Positions 11,931-20,849 of a DNA stretch of 64,000 bases are shown here, one piece after another. The notes under the pieces were generated by a model. It worked only from the letters and a program-made list of their open reading frames with translations. It searched no databases and was not told the origin of the DNA. The position numbers and the translations under genes are program-made. Position 1 is the first letter of the stretch. Every line of letters starts with the position of its first letter. Source of the DNA: JBFWMG01 sp050251715. GTDB taxonomy: Bacteria > Desulfobacterota > Desulfovibrionia > Desulfovibrionales > Desulfovibrionaceae. The DNA is taken from positions 1-64,000 of the forward strand of contig JBFWMG010000019.1 of the NCBI GenBank assembly GCA_050251715.1, written 5' to 3'.

Positions 11931-13280
11931 GTGCAGAGGTTGTTTGGAACAGACGGCCTGCGTGGGCAGGTCAACATCTATCCCATGGTGCCCGAGATCG
12001 CGTTGCGGCTGGGGCTTGCCGCTGGAACCTTTTTCCGTAACGGCGCCAAGCGCCATCGTGTGGTGATAGGCAAGGACACGCGGCTGTCCGGCTATATTTT
12101 CGAGACCGCGCTCACGTCCGGATTCTGCGCCGCGGGCATGGACGTGTATCTTGTCGGTCCCATGCCCACGCCCGCCATCTCCTTTCTCACGCGCAACATG
12201 CGCGCCGACGTGGGGGTGGTCATCTCCGCCTCGCACAATCCGTTCATGGACAACGGCATCAAGTTCTTCGACCGCGAGGGGTTCAAGTTCCCGGACGAGA
12301 TCGAGGACGAAATCTCGCGCATGGTGCTCGACGTCAAGGGGGAATGGCACTATCCCCAGCCCGAAAGCGTGGGCCGCGCCTTCAAGATTCAGGACAGCCC
12401 GGGCCGTTATATCGTGCAACTCAAGCATTCGTTCCCGTCCCACCTGACGCTGGACGGGGTGAAGATCGTGCTCGATTGCGCCCATGGCGCCACCTACCGC
12501 GTGGCGCCCCTCGTCTTCGAGGAGTTGGGCGCCACGGTTCACAAGATAGGCACCCAGCCGGACGGGATGAACATCAACCACAAGTGCGGCTCCCTGTATC
12601 CCGAGGTGGCGGCGCAGATGGTCCGGGAGGTCGGTGCGGACATAGGCATCGCCATTGACGGCGACGGCGACCGCCTCATCGTGGTCGATGAAACGGGCCG
12701 CGTGCTGGACGGCGACCAGATCATGGCCTTGTGCGCCATGGAACTCATGGAATGCGGCGAACTGCCCGGCAACACCCTGGTGGCCACGGTCATGAGCAAC
12801 ATGGCCCTTGAAGTGTTCATGAAGGAGCGGGGCGGGCGGTTGCTGCGCACGCCGGTGGGCGACAGGCACGTGGTCGAGGCCATGCGGCGCGAAGGCGCCA
12901 TGTTCGGCGGCGAACAGTCCGGCCATCTCATCTTCATGCGCCACGGCACCACGGGCGACGGCATTCTGGCCGCGCTGCAACTGCTGCGCATCATGCGCGA
13001 GAAGAACAAGCCCTTGTCCGAACTGGCGGGACTCATCGAACCCTTCCCGCAGGTTTTGCTCAATGTGCATGTGGAGCGCAAGATACCCTTTGACCAGTCT
13101 CCGGATATCAGCAAGGCTGTGGCTCGGGCGGAGAAGGCGCTGGGCGGCAAGGGCCGTGTCTTGCTGCGCTATTCCGGCACCGAGGCGGTTGCGCGGGTGA
13201 TGGTGGAGGGCGAGGACCAGGGCAAGGTGGAAGAGCAGGCCCAGTTCCTGGCGCAAACGATTAAGGAATACCTCAAGTAA
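11931..13280 (+). CDS. glmM: phosphoglucosamine mutase
   Basis: Converts glucosamine-6-phosphate to glucosamine-1-phosphate for UDP-GlcNAc synthesis. Seen: N-terminal LFGTDGLRG, phosphoserine loop SASHNPF with S101 as the phosphorylated serine, metal loop DGDGDR, sugar loop GGEQSGH and the C-terminal phosphate loop RYSGTE. The length of 449 residues is normal. The GTG at 11931 is preferred over a TTG at 11925 because AAGGAG (11919-11924) touches the TTG but is six bases from the GTG. It follows cdaR by 96 bp and precedes galU. Confidence 0.96.
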   Translation: MQRLFGTDGLRGQVNIYPMVPEIALRLGLAAGTFFRNGAKRHRVVIGKDTRLSGYIFETALTSGFCAAGMDVYLVGPMPTPAISFLTRNMRADVGVVISASHNPFMDNGIKFFDREGFKFPDEIEDEISRMVLDVKGEWHYPQPESVGRAFKIQDSPGRYIVQLKHSFPSHLTLDGVKIVLDCAHGATYRVAPLVFEELGATVHKIGTQPDGMNINHKCGSLYPEVAAQMVREVGADIGIAIDGDGDRLIVVDETGRVLDGDQIMALCAMELMECGELPGNTLVATVMSNMALEVFMKERGGRLLRTPVGDRHVVEAMRREGAMFGGEQSGHLIFMRHGTTGDGILAALQLLRIMREKNKPLSELAGLIEPFPQVLLNVHVERKIPFDQSPDISKAVARAEKALGGKGRVLLRYSGTEAVARVMVEGEDQGKVEEQAQFLAQTIKEYLK

Positions 13281-13386
13281 TTTCGGTTGTTGCGGGGCTA
13301 ATGCTTGCCATCATGCCGTAACCTGATACAGTTATCTCAACGTAACCCTTTAGCGGCACAGAGGGAAATCTATTCAGGAGATGCCC

Positions 13387-14262
13387 ATGGATGTAAGAAA
13401 GGTTGTCATACCCGTGGCCGGGTGGGGAACGCGTTCGTTGCCCGCCTCCAAGAACGTGCCCAAGGAAATGCTTCCCGTCTTCAACAAGCCAGTGGTGCAG
13501 TATGTGGTTGAAGAGGCCATGCAGTCCGGTATTACCGATGTTATCCTGATTACAAACCAGTCAAAGCGCATTATCGAGGACCATTTCGACCATAATTTCC
13601 TGCTGGAGGCACAGCTGGAACGTGCGGGCAAGACAAAAATCTTGGAAGAAGTGCGGTATGTCGCCGAGATGGTCAACATTATCGCCGTGCGCCAGAAGCA
13701 GCAGCTTGGCCTGGGCCATGCCGTGCTCTGCGCCCGGGATGTCGTCCACGACGAGCCCTTTGCCATCATGGTGGGCGATGACCTCATGTTCGGCATGGAG
13801 CCGGGCATCGGGCAACTCATCGAGGTCTTCAAGGAGACGGGCAAATCCGTCATCGGCGTCATGGACGTGCCGCCAGACAAGGTAAATCGCTACGGCATCA
13901 TCAAGGGCCGCGAGGTCGCGTCAGGCCTGTACGAGTTGGATGACATGGTGGAAAAGCCGCCTGTGGGCCAGGCTCCGTCCACTCTGGCCATTACGGGCCG
14001 CTACGTGCTCACGCCGGAAATCTTCGCCATCCTGAAGCAGCAAAAGCCTGGGCACGGCGGTGAGATTCAGCTCACGGACGCCATGCAGACCTTGCTCAAG
14101 CAGCAGGGCATGATGGCGGTCAAGATCCGGGGCCAGCGCTTCGACGCGGGCGATTGGGCCGAGTACCTGACGGCGAACATCTATTTTGCCTTGCAGGACG
14201 AAGACCTGCGCGACGAACTGGTGCGTAAGCTCAAGGTGCTGTTGCCCAATACCGCCGACTAG
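13387..14262 (+). CDS. galU: UTP-glucose-1-phosphate uridylyltransferase
   Basis: Forms UDP-glucose for surface polysaccharides and galactose metabolism. The nucleotidyltransferase signature VIPVAGWGTRSLPASKNVPK lies at the N-terminus, with later family blocks VVQYVVEEAMQSGI, MVGDD and a lysine-containing EKPP segment. About 291 residues. The ATG at 13387 is chosen over the one at 13381 because CAGGAG ends directly before 13381 and is six bases before 13387. A strong intrinsic terminator follows 21 bp after the stop, closing this transcription unit. Confidence 0.95.
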   Translation: MDVRKVVIPVAGWGTRSLPASKNVPKEMLPVFNKPVVQYVVEEAMQSGITDVILITNQSKRIIEDHFDHNFLLEAQLERAGKTKILEEVRYVAEMVNIIAVRQKQQLGLGHAVLCARDVVHDEPFAIMVGDDLMFGMEPGIGQLIEVFKETGKSVIGVMDVPPDKVNRYGIIKGREVASGLYELDDMVEKPPVGQAPSTLAITGRYVLTPEIFAILKQQKPGHGGEIQLTDAMQTLLKQQGMMAVKIRGQRFDAGDWAEYLTANIYFALQDEDLRDELVRKLKVLLPNTAD

Positions 14263-14283
14263 TGCCTCCATCCTCCACTGTTT

Positions 14284-14314
14284 AAAAAAAGCGCGCCTTG
14301 GGCGCGCTTTTTTT
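14284..14314 (+). terminator. intrinsic terminator after galU
   Basis: Stem GCGCGCC-TTG-GGCGCGC (14291-14307) with A7 before and T7 after, so it can work in both directions. It separates galU from the triple element array and the convergent glycosidase gene. Confidence 0.92.
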
Positions 14315-14340
14315 GCGGCGTCCTCGCGGGGGACAGGTTA

Positions 14341-14647
14341 GAGCATCTTGCCTTTGAAAAAGGTTAGATGCTCTTATGCATTTTGTTGCAATAATGCTTC
14401 ATTATTTCAAATCTTCGCATTGCTTCAATGCTAAAATGCGTTAGAGCATCTTGCCTTTGAAAAAGGTTAGATGCTCTTATGCATTTTGTTGCAATAATGC
14501 TTCATTATTTCAAATCTTCGCATTGCTTCAATGCTAAAATGCGTTAGAGCATCTTGCCTTTGAAAAATGTTGGATGCTCTTATGCATTTTGTTGCAATAA
14601 TGCTTCATTATTTCAAATCTTCGCATTGCTTCAATGCTAAAATGCGC
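14341..14647 (-). mobile_element. three tandem copies of the 101-bp TA-flanked element
   Basis: Bodies at 14341-14441, 14444-14544 and 14547-14647, each 101 bp, separated and flanked by TA (14339-14340, 14442-14443, 14545-14546, 14648-14649). All have the GAGCATC end on the left, i.e. minus orientation. Copies 1 and 2 appear identical; copy 3 differs at about two or three bases. The right end forms the TAG stop of the glycosidase gene on the minus strand. Head-to-tail copies sharing single TA dinucleotides suggest repeated insertion into the flanking TA or recombination between copies. Confidence 0.75.
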
Positions 14648-15492
14648 TAGGGTGAGCGGCGCACTATGCCCAGGACGTTGGGAATGGGCCAGGGGTCCGG
14701 GTTGCCGTCGTTTTCATTGAAGCTGGTCTCGAAGCTGCCCCAGAGGGAGAGTCGCAGGGCGGGATGCGCCACCACCAGCGACGCCTCCGGTCCGCCTTCC
14801 AGGTGCTGGGCGCATTGGAGGTCCAGGGGAAGGGCGAGCAGCCGGTTGTTGAACTGGTGCATCGACAGCGGGGCGCGGGAAAAGATGAACAGGATGCGTC
14901 CGGCCGCATCCTGCCCCAGGGCGACTTCGCTCCATTTGGTGGGCTGTTGGCCCCAGCGGTTTTTGCCGGGGCGTTTGATGAGCCGCAGGTTTTGGACCAT
15001 GCCTGTATAGGTGGCCGCGATGCGCTGGAACGCGTCGCTGTCCAGATCGAAAAGGCGGGCGCGGGGGGCGCCTGCGCCCGCGTCCGGGGTCGGCTGGAAG
15101 GCGAACAGGGATTGGTAGTGGTTGGACGCCGGGTTGTTGGTGTGGGTTGGGCTGCGCATGAATCCCACGTTGGTGACGCCGTCCTGCTGGAACATGCCCG
15201 CGTTCACCGCCGCCAGAAGGTTGTAGTCGTGCACCCACGCCGCAGCGGTTCTTTGGACGCCACGCTCCTTGGCGGTCAGCAGCGTGAAATCGAAATAATT
15301 GGGGTCGATGCGCAGGATATGCAGTGGGGCGGCAGCATTATCCGGCGTGTCACTGGTGGGAAACGTGCCGTACTCCAAGCCCGGTTCGAGCGTTTTCCAT
15401 GTGTCCGCCGCGTGTGCCGGGAGGGCGCAGAGCAGGGCGGTTATGGCGATGCACGCCGCAAGCAGCAGACAGCGGGAGGTTCCGGCAATCAT
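14647..15492 (-). CDS. secreted phosphodiester glycosidase family protein (NAGPA/DUF2233)
   Basis: 281 residues with a clear signal peptide (about residues 1-28, ending ALPAHA), so exported to the periplasm. The mature part resembles the NAGPA-like phosphodiester glycosidase fold: VNAGMFQQDGVTNVGFM near residue 100, and later ALGQDAAGRILFIFSRAP. Relatives uncover GlcNAc phosphodiesters or act on wall polymers; the bacterial substrate is not known. The start is supported by AGGAG seven bases upstream. The TAG stop is built from the TA target and the first G of the adjacent mobile element. It is convergent with galU. Confidence 0.8.
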   Translation of the reverse strand: MIAGTSRCLLLAACIAITALLCALPAHAADTWKTLEPGLEYGTFPTSDTPDNAAAPLHILRIDPNYFDFTLLTAKERGVQRTAAAWVHDYNLLAAVNAGMFQQDGVTNVGFMRSPTHTNNPASNHYQSLFAFQPTPDAGAGAPRARLFDLDSDAFQRIAATYTGMVQNLRLIKRPGKNRWGQQPTKWSEVALGQDAAGRILFIFSRAPLSMHQFNNRLLALPLDLQCAQHLEGGPEASLVVAHPALRLSLWGSFETSFNENDGNPDPWPIPNVLGIVRRSP

Positions 15493-15661
15493 ACCTGTCT
15501 CCTTATGGAAAGCGAACGCTTTGCAGTGAAAAGACATTTGTATACGGCTTATGGTATGGAGATGCGGCGAGGAAGCGCTGTGGCATCTTGTCCGCTCGCA
15601 ACGAGGCGCGCGCAATGCAATCAAACCGGCACGCGGCGAAGGGGATGGATGCGTAATGGGA

Positions 15662-16084
15662 TCAGTACGTCTTGACGTACTCTTCCAGCGATGCGGCATC
15701 GACTTCCTTGCTGACCCAGAAGGCGGTGGCCCAGATCATGAGCGCCGTGGCCTGGGTGTCGTCGATGCGCTTGAGTTTCGCCTCAAGGTTGACCTTGCTT
15801 GCGCCGTACCGGGTGTGGATGAGATCCAGGTCGCACGCGTCCTGGAGGCGCAGTTGCAGATAGGCGAGGCGGCTCTGGTCGGGGAGGAGCTTGATATCCT
15901 TGTGCGCTTCGACAATGGTCTTGAGTTCCGGCTCGGAAAAGAGGCTCTTGATACCGTTGAGCGCCCGGAAAAAGGTGTCCACGGCCCAGGGAAGGATGAA
16001 CTCGGCTCCGGCGCTCTTGGTCCGGAAATAGTCTTTCAACCACTTTTCGTGGTCGGGCGTGATCCGTGCTGCAACCTGCGGCAT
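15662..16084 (-). CDS. uncharacterised 140-residue helical protein
   Basis: Not recognised. The start MPQVAARITPDHEKWL is supported by a GGGGGAG site. The sequence is soluble and mostly helical, without a signal peptide. The opening segment (VAARITPDHEKWLKDYF) is loosely like a ribbon-helix-helix N-terminus, which is speculative. A central run of charged helices (ELKTIVEAHKDIKLLPDQS) follows. It is transcribed on the same strand as the glycosidase gene, 170 bp upstream of it, and divergent from the dsbD-like gene. Confidence 0.75.
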   Translation of the reverse strand: MPQVAARITPDHEKWLKDYFRTKSAGAEFILPWAVDTFFRALNGIKSLFSEPELKTIVEAHKDIKLLPDQSRLAYLQLRLQDACDLDLIHTRYGASKVNLEAKLKRIDDTQATALMIWATAFWVSKEVDAASLEEYVKTY

Positions 16085-16290
16085 TCCATCTCCCCCTGAA
16101 ACAGGCCGGATTAAAACAATCCCCATGATACCCGGCACTGTATCTTTTTTGGGGCATCCTATCCCGATCATTGTAGGAGATCAAGATTTTTTCTAGAGAT
16201 AGTTTAATTCTTCTGCCATCTTTTGGGGTTGGGGCGCGAATGGTCCCCGCATGGCTTGTGTCATGGCCCGGTAATGGATAGGATTCGGCG

Positions 16291-18348
16291 ATGATGCGAC
16301 ATCGATACGCTCTTGTGGTGGTGTGGGCCATGCTGCTGGCCATCGCCGTTGGCGGTGCGGGCCTTGGTGTCCGTTCCGCCGAGGCGGGCGCGGCCTCGGC
16401 GTTGTATTCCGCGCATTGGGAGTTGTACGCCGCGCCCGCGAGTCCGGGCCGCGATGCGGGCGAAGGGCGGAACCGGGACGCCAATCTCCTCGCGCTGCTG
16501 TGGATCAAGCCTGGCGCCGGGCTGCACGCCTATGCCAACCCCCCCGGCGCGACGGGGTTGCCCACCAAGCTGGCCGTGCATGACGCACCGGGCGCTCCCG
16601 CGCTGACGGTGTATTATCCCCCCGGCGTTGCCCAGCCCGATGTGTTCGATGCCGCCAAGAACGTGTTCGTGTACGAGGAGGAAACCCCGCTGTTCATCCC
16701 CCTGCAGGCGGCGGCGAGCGGGAATCTGGTGCTGTCGGGTACGCTGTCCATGCTCATCTGCTCGGACACGAGTTGTTTTCCGGTCAAGGCCAAGGTGGGG
16801 CACGAATGGACGGCTGCGGATAGGGAAACGCTTCTGGACGCCACAAGGCAGCCCTGGTGGTTTTTGTACGCCGCCGCCAACCCGGAGGCCGCCGCCGATC
16901 TGAACGCCGTGGGCAATTTGGGCGTCGCAGCCAGCCTGGGGAATACGCCCGGTCCCGATGCGGCGAGAAGCCCGGACCAGGCCGCCCCTTTGACGGGCCT
17001 TGACGACAATTCCGCCCAGGCCGTGCTGCAACGGGCGACCGACAGTGCGACGGCTGCGCCCTCCGCCTGGGAGTGGAGCCTGCGCCCCAGCTATTTTTTG
17101 CCCGCCCTGGAAGTCGGCGGTTTGGGCAAGGCGTTGGCGCTTGGCTTCCTGGCCGGACTCATCCTCAACTTCATGCCCTGCGTGCTGCCGGTGATCGGCC
17201 TGAAGCTGTCCACGCTGATGGCCGCCACCTGCCTGGACGTTTCCGACGCCGAGGCGGAGCGGATCAAGCGCAGGCAATTCCGCGAACACAATATCTTTTT
17301 CGCCTGTGGCGTGCTGCTCTTTTTTCTGGGGCTGTCGCTGCTTCTCGGGTTCACCCTGGGATCGTCCGATCTGGCCTGGGGCAGGCTGTTTCAAAGTCCC
17401 AACACCGTCATGGGGTTGGCGCTGCTGGTTTTTGCCCTGGGGCTCAGCCTGTTCGGGGTGTTCGATCTGCCGGTCATTGACCTGAAGGGGGGGGGCGCGT
17501 CACCCAGCGGCGAATGCCGCCAGTCCAAGATGCAGGCCATGGGCACCGGCGTGCTGGCCACGCTTCTTGCCACGCCTTGCAGCGGGCCGCTTTTGGGCGG
17601 CGTGCTGGGCTGGACCCTGCTGCAACCGCCGGATGTCATCAGCATGGTGTTTCTGTGCATCGGGTTGGGCATGGCCTTGCCGTACCTGCTCATGGCCGCG
17701 TGGCCGGGCCTTGTGCGCTTCTTTCCCAGACCGGGCGTCTGGACAGGTTTTTTGGAACATTGCGTGGCCTTTTTCCTCATGGCCTCCACGGTGTTCCTCG
17801 TCTCCATCCTGCCCCGGGACCGCACGATCCCGGCGTTGATCGCGCTCTTGGCTACGGCCTTTGCCGCCTGGATATGGGGGGGATGGACCGGCCTGCGCCA
17901 TGACTTGCCCAGACGGGTGGCGACCAGGGTGCTGGCCGTGGCCGTGCTGGCCGTGACCCTGCTCGTCATGAACGCCCCACAAGCCGGGACCGTGGCCGAA
18001 TGGGAGCCGTTCGAGCCCGAAACCTTCGCCCGGGAACTGGGCAAGACGCCCATGTTGGTGGATTTTACGGCGGACTGGTGCCCCAACTGCAAGGTGCTGG
18101 AAAAGGTGACGCTGACCCAGCGGAACCTGGCGCCGCTGGTCGAACGGTATGGCGTGCGGCTGGTCAAGGCCGATTTGACGGAGGAGAATCTCCCCGCGTC
18201 CTCCCTGTTGCAGGCCTTGGGCAGCCAGTCCATCCCCGTGGTCGCGTTGTTCCCGCGCGGCGATGCGGGTGCCGCGCCCCTGGTGCTGCGCGACCTGTTC
18301 ACCATAGGCCAGCTGGAAGAGGCCATGGCCCAGGCCTTCGGGCAATAA
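16291..18348 (+). CDS. thiol:disulfide interchange protein DsbD/ScsB type
   Basis: Transfers electrons from cytoplasmic thioredoxin across the inner membrane to periplasmic thiols. Domain order in 685 residues: signal peptide (1-31), periplasmic N-terminal DsbD domain with cysteines C157 and C162 (CSDTSCFP), about eight membrane segments (roughly 275-555) containing the LNFMPCVLPV and ATPCSGPLLGG cysteine motifs of the CcdA-like core, and a C-terminal thioredoxin domain with WCPNC (C597, C600). All cysteine pairs are intact. The weak Shine-Dalgarno makes either of two adjacent ATG codons possible. It is divergent from the upstream unknown gene. Confidence 0.9.
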   Translation: MMRHRYALVVVWAMLLAIAVGGAGLGVRSAEAGAASALYSAHWELYAAPASPGRDAGEGRNRDANLLALLWIKPGAGLHAYANPPGATGLPTKLAVHDAPGAPALTVYYPPGVAQPDVFDAAKNVFVYEEETPLFIPLQAAASGNLVLSGTLSMLICSDTSCFPVKAKVGHEWTAADRETLLDATRQPWWFLYAAANPEAAADLNAVGNLGVAASLGNTPGPDAARSPDQAAPLTGLDDNSAQAVLQRATDSATAAPSAWEWSLRPSYFLPALEVGGLGKALALGFLAGLILNFMPCVLPVIGLKLSTLMAATCLDVSDAEAERIKRRQFREHNIFFACGVLLFFLGLSLLLGFTLGSSDLAWGRLFQSPNTVMGLALLVFALGLSLFGVFDLPVIDLKGGGASPSGECRQSKMQAMGTGVLATLLATPCSGPLLGGVLGWTLLQPPDVISMVFLCIGLGMALPYLLMAAWPGLVRFFPRPGVWTGFLEHCVAFFLMASTVFLVSILPRDRTIPALIALLATAFAAWIWGGWTGLRHDLPRRVATRVLAVAVLAVTLLVMNAPQAGTVAEWEPFEPETFARELGKTPMLVDFTADWCPNCKVLEKVTLTQRNLAPLVERYGVRLVKADLTEENLPASSLLQALGSQSIPVVALFPRGDAGAAPLVLRDLFTIGQLEEAMAQAFGQ

Positions 18349-18557
18349 CGGCGGCAGGCCCGGTCCGGGCGGGTGCGCCTGGCGTTTTGGGCGGTTGGGG
18401 GCGGGCGTTGGGCACGTACCGTGCGGATGGTGTCCGATTCCCTGGCGCGGCGCCGCCTTGCCGCGTCCCACCGACAGGAGACGCCGCCGCGTTCAGCCGG
18501 CCGGGCGCGGCGTGGGGACGGTAGGCTCCAGGCTGGGGCTGCGTGCGCCGGTCCGCG

Positions 18558-19796
18558 TCATCCGTCAATGCAGACGATGTCGTAGGCGTGGCCCGTGATG
18601 CATTTGCCGCCCTCCGGAGTCACCTCAAAGGTGTTTTCCACGCCCACCATGCCCAGTCCCCGGATGCCCATCTTGGGCTCCAGCGCCAGCACCATGCCCT
18701 CTTCGAGCGGCTCGTCAAAACCCTTTGCCAGCACGGGATATTCGTCGATGGCCAGCCCGATGCCGTGGCCCAGGAACACGACCTTGTTGTTGTCCAGGGC
18801 CATGAATCCGTCGGCATAGCCCGCCTTGTGCGCCCGCGCCACGGCGTCGGCATAGATGTCGCTGGGGCGTGCGCCGGGGCGCAGGGCGTGGGCGGCGCGG
18901 GTCTGGACCTCCACGCAGAAGGCGTGGGCGGCCTTGACCTCGTCGGGCAGCGACGCCTTGGAACCGGCCCAGTATATCTGGGTCTTGTCCGTGTGGTACC
19001 CTTCCAGGCAGAAGCCGATGTCCATGACCAGCGGTGTGCCGGGCGTCCAGGCCGTGCCCGCATAGCCCGCAAAGGGCGAGGCCGGGTGCTCGCCGCGCAC
19101 GCCCACCGGGCCGTTGAACACGCTGGGATAGTTGGCGGATTCGCCTGCTGCCACGTGGCCCAGGAATATTTCCTCGCCAAAATTGCTCATGCGCATGTTG
19201 CCGCAGTGGCCGTGGCCAAAGAACACGGCCCACGCCATGTGCGACAGCTCCCGCTCGGACATGCCGGGCCTGAGCAGCTCGGGCAGCAGGTCGTGCAGGC
19301 ACATGTGGTGGCGTTCGCCCCCCAGCCGGAGCTTGGACAGCTCCCATGGGGTTTTCTTGGCGCGGCCTTTTTGCAGCACCTTGTCGCCGTTGATGAAGGC
19401 GTGTTGCGGCAGCTTGGCGGTGAGGAGCTGCCCCAGGCTCCACGGCAGGCCGGACATGCCCACGGCAATGGGCGCGTTGTCGGGCAGGGGGCTGCCCGCC
19501 TCGGCCAAAAGTCCCGGTACGTCGCTGTAGGAGCGGAAGGGGTGGATGTGGGGGAGGGGGCATTCCAGTTGGGCGCGCTCCATGCCCCTGCGCAGCAGCA
19601 GGATGGGCTCGCCCTCGCGTGGCAGCCACAACAGGCCGTTGCCCAAGGTACCGGTCAGCCAATAGATGTTGACGCGGGAAAAGGCCATGAGGCCTGCGGC
19701 GTCGGGGCAACAGGCGGCAAGCAGGTCGCGGCAGCGGGCGTGGCGCAGGGCGAGTTCCTCGGCGGGGATGCGTTCAATGGGCGTCCAGGTCATCAT
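18558..19796 (-). CDS. M24-family metallopeptidase (Xaa-Pro aminopeptidase-like)
   Basis: About 412 residues. An N-terminal creatinase-like domain (to about 160) precedes the pita-bread M24 catalytic domain. Metal-ligand candidates appear in order: D in LVMDIGFCLEGYHTDKTQIYW (two aspartates), H in FLGHGIGL, E in LALEPKMG and E in GVENTFEVT. GHGIGL and the double aspartate pattern are hallmarks of Xaa-Pro dipeptidases and aminopeptidases. Starts are tandem ATG codons after GAGAGGAG. It is cytoplasmic, and convergent with the dsbD-like gene. Substrate specificity cannot be told from sequence. Confidence 0.9.
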   Translation of the reverse strand: MMTWTPIERIPAEELALRHARCRDLLAACCPDAAGLMAFSRVNIYWLTGTLGNGLLWLPREGEPILLLRRGMERAQLECPLPHIHPFRSYSDVPGLLAEAGSPLPDNAPIAVGMSGLPWSLGQLLTAKLPQHAFINGDKVLQKGRAKKTPWELSKLRLGGERHHMCLHDLLPELLRPGMSERELSHMAWAVFFGHGHCGNMRMSNFGEEIFLGHVAAGESANYPSVFNGPVGVRGEHPASPFAGYAGTAWTPGTPLVMDIGFCLEGYHTDKTQIYWAGSKASLPDEVKAAHAFCVEVQTRAAHALRPGARPSDIYADAVARAHKAGYADGFMALDNNKVVFLGHGIGLAIDEYPVLAKGFDEPLEEGMVLALEPKMGIRGLGMVGVENTFEVTPEGGKCITGHAYDIVCIDG

Positions 19797-19944
19797 GTCT
19801 CCTCTCGTGTGGTGTGCCAGCCCGATGTTCATAGGACATCGCGGCGCGGGGCGCAACGTGTGGCTGGCCGCGCATTGCACAGGCTCCGCCCCTGTGCTAC
19901 GTCCAAACGACCCCGTTGCGGGAGACCGCCGTAAAGGTTGCGCC

Positions 19945-20355
19945 ATGTTTTTCGATACGGATGTAAAGGCGGTTCTGGCCGCCGCCAAGGTCATTGCCGT
20001 GGTGGGCGCCAAGGACACACCGGGCCATCCCGTGGACCGGGTGGGACGGTATCTTATCGACGCGGGCTATACGGTGCATCCGGTGCATCCGGTGCGCAAG
20101 ACGGTCTGGGGGCTTGCGGCGTTTCCCAATCTGGCCGCCGTTCCCGGCCCCATCGACATCGTGGATCTGTTCCGGGCCGCGCACTATTGCCCGGACCATG
20201 CCCGGGAGTGCCTGGCGCTTGATCCCCGGCCCGGCATGTTTTGGATGCAGTCCGGCATCACCAGCGAGGAGGCGGCCGTGCTGCTCGCCGGGAGCGGCAT
20301 CCGCGTGGTGCAGGACAGGTGCCTGATGATTGAACACAACCGATTACTTTCGTAA
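19945..20355 (+). CDS. CoA-binding domain protein (YccU-like)
   Basis: 136 residues forming a single Rossmann-type CoA-binding domain: VIAVVGAKDTPGHPVDRVGRY at the N-terminus, then GYTVHPVHP and PIDIVDLFR, MFWMQSGI and a C-terminal DRCLMIEH typical of YccU/YneT proteins. Relatives bind CoA or act in acyl-CoA-linked metabolism, but the physiological role is not established. It is the first of three plus-strand genes (with the cysteine-cluster and J-domain proteins) at short spacing. Confidence 0.88.
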   Translation: MFFDTDVKAVLAAAKVIAVVGAKDTPGHPVDRVGRYLIDAGYTVHPVHPVRKTVWGLAAFPNLAAVPGPIDIVDLFRAAHYCPDHARECLALDPRPGMFWMQSGITSEEAAVLLAGSGIRVVQDRCLMIEHNRLLS

Positions 20356-20367
20356 GGGATATATGTC

Positions 20368-20814
20368 ATGACACACGATGAGGGGCAAAGCGCGTTCACC
20401 TGCCGCATGTGCGGCCATTGCTGCGAGGGCGGCGGCGGCATCGTCATGGCCCGGCGCGACCGGGATCGCCTGGCCGCGCACCTGGGCCTGGACGAGGCCA
20501 CCATGCTGGAGCGGTATGCCGAGCAACGCAACGGCAAATGGTATCTGCGCGTGGGCGGCGACGGTTTTTGCCTCTTTTTCAAGGAAGGATGCTCGGTGCA
20601 CGTGGCCAAGCCCGACGTGTGCCGCGCCTGGCCTTTCTTCCGGGGCAACCTGGTGGACGAGGACAGCTGGGCCATGGCCCAGGAGTATTGTCCCGGCATC
20701 AACCCCGAGGCGGGCCATGCCGCCTTTGTGCGCGAAGGGGTGGCGTATATCAAGGAAAACGGCCTGGAAGGGGATGATGCGCCGGACAGCGCCAGGGCGT
20801 TGCGGCTGCCGTAG
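20368..20814 (+). CDS. YkgJ-family cysteine cluster protein
   Basis: 148 residues. The N-terminal CRMCGHCCEGGG and the later CLFF, GCSVH, PDVCRAWPF and CPGI are the cysteine pattern of the zinc/iron-chelating YkgJ (UPF0153) family, which probably binds a metal or an iron-sulfur cluster. The function is unknown. It starts 12 bp after the CoA-binding gene with an AAGGGA site, so the two are likely co-transcribed. Confidence 0.88.
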   Translation: MTHDEGQSAFTCRMCGHCCEGGGGIVMARRDRDRLAAHLGLDEATMLERYAEQRNGKWYLRVGGDGFCLFFKEGCSVHVAKPDVCRAWPFFRGNLVDEDSWAMAQEYCPGINPEAGHAAFVREGVAYIKENGLEGDDAPDSARALRLP

Positions 20815-20849
20815 CGCCGGGGGGCGCGGCAGGAACGGGGGAACGCGCT

